From positions 2,007,501 to 2,071,500 of the forward strand of contig CALNXK010000081.1 in NCBI GenBank assembly GCA_942486035.1: DNA of 64,000 nt, written 5' to 3'. The position numbers and the translations under genes are program-made. The notes beneath the pieces are model-generated. The model ran no database searches. It saw only the letters and a list, made by a program, of their open reading frames with translations, and had not been told where the DNA came from. This DNA comes from Porites lobata (Eukaryota; Cnidaria; Anthozoa; Scleractinia; Poritidae). Positions 33,901 through 45,700 of the stretch are shown here, piece by piece; within the stretch, counting starts at the first letter, position 1; each line of letters starts with the position of its first letter.

Positions 33901-36900
33901 AAAATGTATCGAGTAAAAGTTGGCTTGGCTCAAAATGAAAACTGCCCGTCGCAAATAACTAAAGATGCTTTCTCGACAACAGGAGGATCGAACAGAGCAG
34001 AACGTTCGAAGTAAATTGTTCATCTGTTGTTGGGTTTCGTTTGTATTCTTTTCCTGCTGTGTCACTATTGTTGTCCCTTTTCTGGTATGTATCAACATTG
34101 ACAGCTTTGGTGTTATAATCTGTTATAATCTCGTCACGGGCAATACACCGCCAAAAATATTTTTCCCCTGTTTTCTCGAAATGAAAATCAGAGCAAGTTG
34201 AGGGTACGTTTTGAACTCCAAGTCGGCAATCCGGGAACCAATTTGGCTGAAATTTGGCCAACTTACTGTCAGATAGTTTTTCTAAAAAACTGTGTCTGCG
34301 AATTTTGATTTCTTTTTTCGTTTTCGAGTAAGAGTATTTTTTTACAGGTAGTGCTAATGATTTGCTATCCCTAACTTCAACTGCTTATAACAAAAGAACA
34401 AAACCACTTGACAAAAATCTGAGACACGGTTTTTTAGTCAAACGTGTTAAGAAGAGAATGCGATCTTAATTGGCTTCTTCCATTTATTTTCGGCTGGCCT
34501 GGACTTAAATTTACAGCGACACCCACTTTCACAAAAAGCTTCCCATTTCTGAATCGCGTTAATATTTTGATTTTTTAAAAGGAATAAGCAATAATCTGGA
34601 ACTATTAAGCTTTCAGAAAATGTACGGTTTGTGGAAGGATTTATTAAAAGCAAAAACGCTAGCGCCGATCAACGCAGGTAGGGTGCTTAAGGGTGGATGA
34701 TACCTTAACAAGCCTTTGAAAATAAATTAATGAAAAGGATTGATTATAGTTGTTGCCCAAAAAATTCCCCCAAAATTACTAAACTTGCCTGTCAAACAAG
34801 TTAAGAACAGAATTCACTAGCCCCATCACAAAATCCACTATAGCCCCACCTGGGCTATGCAGACACAATTTTCCTTGCACGCTGGTATGTCAATTCGTCA
34901 GTTTTTAATTGACTGATGTTACACTGCAGTTGAATAAATTCAACCTTGTAAAGATAATTGAAAGAAAATGTTTGCTACATGATTTGTTGAAAAATACTTA
35001 CATGAGTTGTTGTTGGTGTAGATTTGCACTGAGCTAAGGTTGAAAGGCAATGATCAATTTATGGCTGGTGAATACGAAGCAGCTGTTTCCTTCTATTCAC
35101 ATGCGATTGAATTCAGGTAAATATTTTAAACATCAGTGTAGTAATAATCAATCAATGTTTGTTATTTTTCCAAGTCAGTAATAACATGTATGTTTTGGTA
35201 TGCGTGCTTCCATTGAACATTTCTTTGTTGTTTAGTTTGTATGGCTCAGTAGGTTGCGAAATATGCAAAGTTTAACATACAGTTATATGCACAGTTTTAA
35301 GAATTTAAAACTTTTTTCCTAGTCCATTTGATCCCTTGTTGTATGGCAACAGAGCTCAAAGTTATCTCAAGTTAAAAAAATTAAGGTTAGTCAAAGAATG
35401 TAAGTTAAAAGTGTCTGATGGCTACTTTCACTTTAATCATAACTTGAAACAGATAGTCTAATGAGGGAGGGATTCCTGAACAATTCCTTAGTATTCTCGG
35501 GACCGTCACTAAGGACCAATATTGGTTATTTTTCCGTGGCTACTGTGAGTATTACCCCTTGTTACTCGTCTGGAAAACAAGGAAAATAGAACCTAAAGAA
35601 CTGAATCAATAGCGCCGTGCGCAGTTACTATTTATAGACCCGAAACTCAGACAAACAAACTGAAATTAACATTAGCGAATTCCTCACTTTTGTCTGACTT
35701 TTCTTATTAAAATGTTATGTTTGTCTGTCTTTTGTCATTAAAATGAGAAAAATGACAAAACTCAGACAAAAATTGCAAATTAGTCACATTGACATCATTC
35801 ACATGCTACGCTATTTAGGTGTCTGGGAAACTGCCCACCTACCCCTCCCCTAAGCAAGCATTTTGCCCTAAGTGAGAACTAAGTGATAATGTTCACTTAG
35901 GGAAGGGGTGGGTGGTCAGTTTTCCAGAAACCTAAATTGATCTAAGAACTTCCCCGCCTACTTCAGATATGTAGTTAGCAGGCAACCTGGTTCCTAGCAT
36001 TCTCTCCTACCCATCCCTATGGAGCAAGAGAGAGACAGGTCTTCCTTGACGGGTAGGAGAGAGAACTTGGAAGTGAAGTTGGTTAGCAGGATTGCAAGTT
36101 AGTGAGATTGATACTCTTTATGATAGACATCTCTGGACATAAGTTCGGAGCCTACTACTTGCATACACCTGTGGACTTCAAATCTTAGCCACAGTCCTTT
36201 TTTGTGATCCAACCACAGGGAGGCCCTGTCTGATGCAAAGAGAGCAGTGTATCTCAAGCCAGAGTGGGAAAAGGTATTTACTACAACTTTTATATAACCT
36301 GTCTATACTGGATCTTGAAATTATGCTGGCCTCTTGTGTGAGCCCTTAATTTGAAGAGGACTATTTTAATGCTCAAGAAATCTTTGTTTCAGGGTCATTA
36401 CCGGTTTGCTCAGGCTTACTTTGAACTTGGTTTTCCTGAAAAAGCTATGGCAGTGAATTCATTTGCTCAAAAGTGTTGTTCATCCACTCTGAACTTGCTT
36501 TGCCAAGCTGTTGCATTCAAGAAAGGTATGTACTTGGTATCACAACTGTTTTATTTTAATGGCACTGAGCAATGGTTGGATATTGCCTTTTGCAATGTTA
36601 CCAATATTTGATCCTAAAACACCAGACAATAAAGAGATAACTCTGTAATTTGCAGCAATGCCAGTGCCTTTAGTTGTTTTGTATTGCTGGCCCTAGTTGT
36701 TCAAACAGTGGATAGTGCTATCCATCTATTGAACAACTGGGGCCAGGTGGCTGTTTGTGTTAAAGAATGTGAGTTGCCATGCTTTTTTCCTCACTGAGCG
36801 GCCAGGGTCGTAACCTGAGTAACAGTAAAAACGTCTTTCCCACTCATCACTTGTCACCTGCTTGATTGGTTTCATTCTTGGACTTTTCTCTTCTTTAAAA

Positions 36901-39680
36901 AGAGATACAAAAAAGATTACCAGCTTGCCGTCTTCTTACTAAGTAAAATGCACCTGTTTTGTCCATTTTGGGAAAACTGATATAAATTTTATCCTTGGGA
37001 GAGGGACTCTGAGACTCACCAGTATTCCCCATGTTAGAAACTCTAGGGAGAATGGCTACAAGCTTTTGGTGCAGTGATTTCAGCAGAGTTTGCATAATCT
37101 TGAAAAGTCCTTAAATTTTAGGGGAAGTCCTTGAAAAGTCCTTGAATTCCATTTTCCCTTGTAAAATCCTTAAATCTCTGTACAAGTCCTTGAAATGTCC
37201 TTGAATTTTCTTCAATTTTGCAAGTAGTAATGTGAAAAGTGTTTTTCAATGCTTTTTGGTTGTTCAAGACAGAATATAAATCATAGCTCAGAGAACTTAA
37301 AGGTGATTTACATAAAGCGTTTTTTGTTTATGCAGTAATTAACTATCAATTTAAGGCAAGTTGAACTGAAAAATGTAGAGAAGTTGGTGCAGAAAACAGT
37401 TCAAGCCTTAAAGTCCTATTACTTTGGAATGAGAATGTGCATTTTTGTACAATCTATGAAATAACATTCCTGGTAAATGTTCCTTGAAAATCAAATGTTG
37501 TCCTTCAAAAGTCCTTCAAAATGGTTGCAGTTATTTGTATAAACCCTGTTTCAGGGGTTGTTAGGGTGGACAAGCGTTTGTTACGATTGGTGGATGGTAT
37601 TCAAGGCAACCATTAACCAATCATAAGTAACGCTTGTCTACCCAAACAATCCTGAAATCATTGCACCAAAAGATTGTAGCCATTCCATTTGTTTCTGGAA
37701 GGGGAATTAGGTTGAAGTTCTCCTCTGAAGTCTTAATTTTTAGCTGAAGAATTTTTTGTTTTCATACTTTTCTGGAGTCAGTGACTCCTTGTTCAATGTT
37801 TTTGGACAAGGTAGTCAAACTAAACAAACTAAATTTTAAGTTGTCATGGAAGATGTTTCGTAGGATAAGCCCCAGCTTCTATTTAGGCTTCCTTGCCATT
37901 ACCACTATGAACATTTGTAAAATAATTTATTTAGCATAGTGTCTATCATCTTTAATATATTATAAATTTCTTGATAAATGAATAAATGAATGATTTAGTG
38001 AAGCATCTGGTTCAATGTAAGTTTAGTTTCTTGTCAGCAACCAACCATTGGTAATCAAGTGTATTTTGAATCAGAACTTCAAACTTGCAAAGAGATAACC
38101 TGTCTCTGTCTGTGTGTGTTTAATTGTCCATTAGAAATGACTGAATCAGCTGAGAAGAAAAAAGCTCCATGCTGCAGCCAAGGTGAAAAGCAAAATACTA
38201 GCAGCAATCAACAGCAAGAACAAGGTCAGTATTGAGGATGCTGAAATTTAAAAACAATTCCTTTCTTTAGTTATGTCCTTTTAAAAATGCCAGGGCCCGG
38301 TTCAAAGCTGGGTTAAGATAACCCAGGGTTAGTGGGAAATTTGAATTCAGATATGAAAGCTTAAAAAGTACATTCAGTTTAATTCTTTTTGTCAACAAGT
38401 TGATGATTGGATGCTCTTAAAAATAGCAGAGAAAATTAGCCAAGAAAATGCTTTTGAACAAATGAAAAAGAAACCGGGTTAAATTTAACCCTGGGTTAAG
38501 AGCTAATCAGCCTTCGAACAACTGTGCCTAGGTGATTTGATCAAAAAACCAAGAATCTCCTTTTGCCAATTCATGTGATTTTACAATAAATGGCCAAGTT
38601 TGATTGTTTTTAATATGCTGAAAAGGGGATTTTCTCAAAAAAACTTGGTACTTTGCTTAAAGGGGCGAGATGTCTCAAGGATATTGCTGTTTTAGGTCAA
38701 TTCTGTGCTGAACTAACCTGAGATCAGGCCCTATTTGAGCAGTTCTCATACATTCTCTCTAACGGCTACCGCTTTCGTTTCGTCTTGCCCGCCGTAATGT
38801 AATTTTCAAAGCGAAACGAAAATAGAGCCTGATCTCAGGTTAGTGCTGAACAGAAGTCATTACTAGTGCCATAACCCATACACAAAATGCCCTTGTAGAG
38901 TTATGAAAAATTTTATCAGGGAGTACTAACAAAAATATTTTGTTGGCACCATCCATTGCAACAGACGACAGGAAACAGTTTCAAGGCCTAAGTATAGTTT
39001 GAAATAAAACTGGATGATTAGTTTTTGAATTGAAATTGATGCAAATACATTTTAGCTTTTTACAAAGATATAAAAATAGTGTGACAAAGTCCCTGTAAAG
39101 TTAATGATTAAAACGATTTGTAATAAGGTAACTATACCTAGTGTTTTAACTACCTTTTACAGCTTGTTCTGTCCTGGAAAACACATCGAAAACACGAGTG
39201 GGAAGTAAGAGAAATTGGAACATTGCGAACCAAGCAGAAAGTCCTGATCCTGCATTAGCTTCTTCAGTAAAAAAGGATACGCTCAGACCTACAAATTTTG
39301 GTAGGATTGTTATCAATGACATTTGCTTTGTAAATTCGTATGAGTTCTCCTATCTGATATCCTCATGAATTCACTTCATCAATGTGCAGTACTTCATTGT
39401 TCCTCAAATTTTCTCAGGTTTCTCGATTATTGTGCGCACAAAAGGCGTACAGTTAGTATGAGGTAGACAGGACTCAGTGTTTGGTATCACTGATACAGCA
39501 TACATGTATGCCTCAAAGAAGTCATGAAATCCAAAATAGTTAACAATTACTGGATGAGGCCGAGTATGATTTAATATACATATTGGGGAGGTTCCATCCG
39601 TGTCTGTGCGTCTAACTTCAAGTCAATCATAGAATAAAGGCAAGCATCTTCCAAATTTGGTGACCGCAAGCTGGCCAATC

Positions 39681-39712
<32 letters not shown>

Positions 39713-42700
39713 TTTATCTTGTTCTTACAGAAAACGAAGATAATCGAAGCGCTTGTAGTGAAAAAGAAGACTCAGATTTGGACTTGTCTGATAACGACTC
39801 GCTGCCCCCTCTGACATTTGACAGCAGTGACGACTTAAATGAAGACGAGGATGATGATGGTGACGATGGTGAGAGCCTGTGGTGTATAGACCTTCCTCCC
39901 TTGGCCTCTTTTAATGAATCAGACACTGAATCGGATTCTGAGCATGATGATGAACGCTGTTCATTACATGATGAGTTTTATTGTACCTGTGACCAACAAG
40001 TTCCTCCGCTTCACTGTGTTTCAGATGAATCAGGCTGCTCCGGTATCTGTCTTTGTTTGCTTTACGAACCTTAAATAAATGATGATATAATAAATAATAA
40101 TAATAAATGACTTTATTTGTGGTGTATCCACTAATTACAATGGTTCTTCACCTGTAAATTGATTACATTAACCACTCTCCTATTGCTTTTTTGCCGATCT
40201 CGTTGCCGTCGCCGTTGCTTAAGTTCTGGAGCTTAGCAACGGCGACGGCAACGAGAACGTAAAAGAAATAATAGGTTTGATCAGCAAAACAACAACTTTG
40301 TCGTGCTATACACTTATTTTACAAATTTCTTTGCCGTCACTGCACGACTACGACGTGAAATTCCCTCAAGCGAAGTCTTATGGAGGACGTAAAAACACAA
40401 GACAACAAATTTCTCCTTCTCCCTCTAAACTTGGGTGCGGTTCCCAAGAACTCAGTTCTAGGGAAATTCACCTACGTTTGAGATTTTACGTGAGTTGAAG
40501 TAATCACGACAAAGTTTGCCGGAAAAAAAGTCTTTTAAATAGTGTCGTTTTTGCTGCCGTCGCCCTGTCGTTGCCAAAGCTCCCTATTAATTGCTCTCTA
40601 CGCTTGTTGGCAAGAGTACTACTGTAGTCCGACATGTTACCCTGGGGTATTTGCTCAACGGCAGGTCACGCCTGGGTATCAAACCCGCTTATTATCTTTG
40701 CAGGTTCTGAATGCGTGAACTGTAGACGTTTTGGCGACGACGATGATGATAATGATGATGGTGAAGATGACGACTGCGAGTTAGATAGTGAAAATGAAAG
40801 GTAGGGAATCAAGAATCTTGTTTTCTCCCTGTCTCTTTTTCGTATCATTTTGGAAGTTAACTTTTGCCGGATCAATGATAATTATGAATAGCCCTCAAAA
40901 GGTTGAGTTTGATCGTCCGGGTGAACGTAGTCCTGAATAGGACTGTTGTTGTTGACAGTGACTGACGTTTCGACAACCTGTGCGGTAGTCATCTTCAGAG
41001 TCAAAGTGAGTTGTATCAGGTCAGTTGATGTTATTGATCTGATTGGTCAATTATGTCGCGATGTTATTGGTCGTCTGTCAGTTAAGCCGTGATGTTATTG
41101 GCTATGAAGACTCGTAATCAGTGATTGGTGCGTTTCGATCCGTCTATTGTCACAGTTAAACAGTCGTCTATTGTTAGTCAAATTGTCAGTTCTCCAGTTG
41201 TTCTCTCGTTTGCCAGCCCTGTTTGCCGGCAATTTGTGGCTGGAACAAATAAAACTGGGCTTCCAGAAGAAAATGGAAATTTGGAGTGCTCCTCATTTTT
41301 CACGCTCTTTCCTGCCTCCGCAAGATTTGAGCTCGTACGTAATGACATCGGAGGTGAATGTCAGGAAAAGGCGTAAAATAAAAGCTAAACAGCGTTGGTT
41401 GCGGCAATGTTTGCTGAGATACATTCTAGTTCTACCCTAAGCCTGTGTTCACTCTATACCGGACAGCTTTTGCGCTGGCGCGAAAACCATACCGGATAGG
41501 GCTTCTGCAGTGCATATGCAAATGCACTCCATATGTCCCTGATCTGCACGTGTTTGTATGATTCGAACTCTCCTTTTTTCCTCTGAAAATGCCCTTGAAA
41601 TTTCACAAATGGGTCGTGGAAAATCCTTGAGTTCTTCGCCTAAAAAAGTATGCGAACCCTGAATACCCTGTAGAGAACGAATTATTTTTTTTTGTAGAAA
41701 AGGTTAATTGTGTTTGTTATTGTGTTTTGTTTTGTAGTGATAATGAGGAAGATGATAGGGATGAATCTGAGAGCATTGATAATGTGGATATCTTGAGTTC
41801 GTTGTTAATCTCGCCTCTCTTCAACCAGGAGGTGAGTTTTGACTGGCGGAAAAAGAGGACATTTTCGAGGCCTCCGTTTCAAAGCGAGGCTAAGTGCGAA
41901 TCCTTCGATATGAAAATGATTATTTTTATTCTCATGCAAATAGAACTCATTTTCACTAGAAGGGTTTTGTACTTGCCCTCGTTTTAAAAGTGAGAGGTTT
42001 TGGCACTCACAAAGGGCCTGTTTCAGTGTCCATATGTGGCTGGGACCAAGACTTTCCCGAAGATCCTCTATTAAGCCCCCTCCCTCTAATAAGCGCCCCC
42101 TTTTCAGGGGAAGAAAGTTAATAAGCCCTCCTCCCCTCTTTATTCTTGACTAATTAATGAGTGACTGTGTTAATCAATTACGACTGTAAAACCTCGTATG
42201 GACTGATCCAGGATGGTTTATTTACTAACTGGAAGGTTGGATTTGATTCTGATCCTCGGCTGCGTGACCTAAAACTTCTTGTACGTGAGCTTTTCCACTT
42301 TGTATTCTAGTTCTTTATGGAGAACTTATACCGTTGTCGTTTCTAAATGAAATAGCCCCCCGCCCCTCTCAAAGAAGCTCTCCTTAAAATGGGCTTAAAC
42401 TAAATAAGCCCCCACCCCCTCGGGGGTATTTAGTAAAGGGTCCGTTTCGGTGAGGTGTCTGTAAGTAGAGGTTTGACTGTATTTGATTCCTAACGTAGTG
42501 CATTGTTGCGCTTTGTAATTGGCTGAAAATTCCTGATTTTAACTGGAAGGTCTTTTTCATGATGAAAAAAAGGGGGGGGGGGGGGCAACCTTAGCAAGAG
42601 TCATGGTTTTCAAAGTAACATAGGTTAGTCAGCCGAACGTATTTATCGGTACAAAAGTACCCTACAACCAAAGAAACTTAGTGCGACATAATTATTGTTG

Positions 42701-45700
42701 GTTTAGTTTTTGTTTTATTATGGTTATTTTTTTTATGACATCTGCTGATTTGGTTGTTGTTTATTAAAATTTTTGTTTATTTTTAGGTGAATCCTCTTCC
42801 GCTTTTTTTGGGTCTCATTCGTGAGGTAAGTACATGCAGGAAAGATTAGGCGTTTATTTGAAGGTGGCGTTGATTTTAAAATCACATTTCTGAAATCACT
42901 GACAGCAATTAAAAAAAAGAAAGATGTTTAAAGTTCCAATGTCTCTTTCATATTGTTGAGATAGAAAACGTAACTGTCTGGATGGTATAGCCTCCAAATT
43001 TTACAGAATCTTTATTTTAATCTTCGATAAAACACCGCATGCCTCTGATTGGGTGCGGCGTTTATTGGTTCAAGTGGAACCCCGCTTTACGGGCAATGGT
43101 TACCCGCGAAGTGTCTTTTTTCATTGTCACAATAATGTGCCAAATGTAGACATTGTAACCCTGTTCAAATTATGAGAGATATCTATGGGTTAATACTGTT
43201 GCAAAATAGCGTGACATGTTTGTGTCTTCCTGTGTTTGACCCTTGTACTGTAGCCATTTAATAATTTTTTCTTTTTTAAACGTGAAAACTCTTCTAATGC
43301 ACCTTTGGAACCAGTTATTTAAAGGGAGTTTAGCCAGCGTTTAATAAAACCGCGTTCTAAGCTGTTTTCAGGTTACCGAACGCTTTTATGTAAACACTAT
43401 TTATCTTAAACAGTTTGATGAAAGCATATAGTGTAGACCAGATAAGCATTTGTCTTTTTAAAATAAGTCGCTAAGGAGGAGATCTAGATGTACAAAGATT
43501 TCCCAAACCGCGGTCTAAGTTAGACCTCGTTTAAAAATCACTGACCCTTTATAATTTATAACCCTTATTTTCTCGGATGCTCCTTTTTTCTCCTCGGTTC
43601 CCAATTTAGAGTAAGGATGTCGATCGAACATGGTTTTTAAGAGGTATTTTTTTTCTTTGCAGTTTTTAAGAGCTCATCCCGAGATGGCGAATGAAGGCAC
43701 TCCACCAGCCCTGCCACAGGTGATTGAGTCTCTTCCAAAAAAGGACATCACCAAAGAACAAGTGGGTAAGTGTCATCATAAAGGAGCACTTCAAAAAGTG
43801 TCAGACATTTTCTGCCCTGAATTTATCTCCTTCATAAGGGCTCCTACCAAGTCCTGTCCGGTCGTCTGGGACAAGTAGAGGTTCTTGCTGAGTAACGATC
43901 CCAACATTGACCAACATCAATTTTCTCCCTATCAATATCCATATGTTACCAATAGAAATGGTTATGAGAGTTATTAAAATGATCACTAAAAGGAAAATGA
44001 TTTGATCTGTTATCAAACTCTCTTAACTAATTCTTTAAGGAAATGTATGAAGATCAGTATGGAGAATTTATAGGTGGATATTGGGACTTAAAGGGTTAAA
44101 TAGCTTACTCGCCCAATGGGCAAGCTAGGGTCCAGGAAAGTCTAACAAAATCAGTAACTAAGACGAGCGAGAAGTGGCCCTTGTCAAGCAAAATGTGAGA
44201 GCTGCTTGCCCAAAGGACAAGCTGGAATTCAACTTTCTTTTCGAGCTTTGCTTCATTCCTAGTAACGTCGGAACCTAGGCTAAACTAAAGAAGGCAAATG
44301 AGCAAAAAGTTCCATCTTGTCAACAGAGGATATAGCCTGCGATCGCAGACGTATTTCCCGGCGGTCGTCGCCCCTCTCCACCGAAAATACGTCTGCATTC
44401 GCAGGCTAGAGAGGATAGTACCATGCAAAAGAACGGCTCTAGAGGTTTTATTTGAATGGTTAAACCATAAGTTTTATCCACAGACCCCAAAGCTAGAACT
44501 ACATTTCATGTTTCTCATAATCGAGTAGTTGAGGAGTAAAGGGTTACGATTCGGTTAAGCGCCATGGCATAACTGGAATTAAAATACTCAGAATGACAGT
44601 TTCAAGTGATGGTCGATTCAGAGCAAAAACAGCTCGAGCAACCTGAATGAATTCATATATTCCTCTTCATCTTTCCCGGGTATATTACAAACCAATTTAA
44701 TGACCAGCTTTCTTTAAGCTTGTTAGCTCAATTGGTTAGAGCGCTGAACTGGTATCACAGAGGTCAGGGCCGGATCGAATCCCGGCAAGCTTGAATTTTT
44801 CAGGCTTTCTTTCCGCAACTGTATTAAAGTTGTTGCGTCTTTAACTGCGATGATGTTCTCTACATTTGTTTCTATTCTTTTCATATTGTTATTTTTGAGA
44901 AGGTTTTTAAGGCTGATTTTGCTTCTCTATAGTGTTTTTCTTCCTTCTGTTTACAGACGTTTGCCTATCGTGTACAATCTGTCGTTGTGATTACGAGAAG
45001 GACGAAACAGTTTTTGAATTACCATGCTCGCATCTCTTCCATCCTCAGTGTGTGACTACTTGGCTTAAAATGGTAATCAGCATTTTGTATGGGAACAATT
45101 TACGGGACTTTGGTTGACAGTTTGTGAGCGACCTCTATTTTCTTAACGCAACCTGGAAGAAACGCGCCACTTTACGCGCCAAAACGATCCCGCATTGGGG
45201 GAGAAGGAGAAAAAAATCGGCCTGGGCAAGAAAAGAAATCGGCGAGCGAAGCGAGCCGAGAGGTAGTCTGGGGAGGGTAAAGGGTGGCGGAACCTCTGTC
45301 ACCCATTCCCCCTCCACAGGGCACCTCTCAGCTCGCCTCGCTCGCCGATATTTTTGCTATTTGACCTCGTCTTTGCCCTTTTTCCCCAGCTGTGGAGCCC
45401 GGTCCCAGGCTAGTTGAGCGCGACGCATGAGGGTGGTAGGGAAGAAAATGTGCTCCTCCCCATCGCACCCGGGCTTTAAAACCTTAGTGTCCAGTTCACG
45501 AGTTTGTCGGATAAAAAAGTCCATTTTGCACATTCGCTGAATGAAATAAGAGAGAGTGAGGGTCTGTGAAGGGTCTAGGACTTAAGTAATTTGCTGCCAT
45601 ATGCCTTATAGTGGGGGCCTGTTTGATACAGGTTTCACCGTAAATGATTCTCAACCGCGGCATGGCATTCCACTAGCTGGCTTTTTACAAATATCTTTGC

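Noticed and set aside
33491..33916. 141-codon plus-strand ORF inside the second TTAA element
   Set aside because: Lies within a transposon; composition is charged but no transposase motif is visible, and the natural-looking ATG at 33502 is in another frame that stops after 14 codons.
29832..34708. TTAA elements as piggyBac
   Set aside because: TTAA targets fit, but the cysteine-rich Mutator-like N-terminus and the GGTATCAGCCACCC end, rather than a CCC(T/A) start, point to Kolobok.
39714..39926. Minus-strand Ser-rich ORF (also 40666-40875)
   Set aside because: Antisense of the Asp/Glu-rich ligase exons; GAT/GAA codons read as Ser-rich on the other strand.
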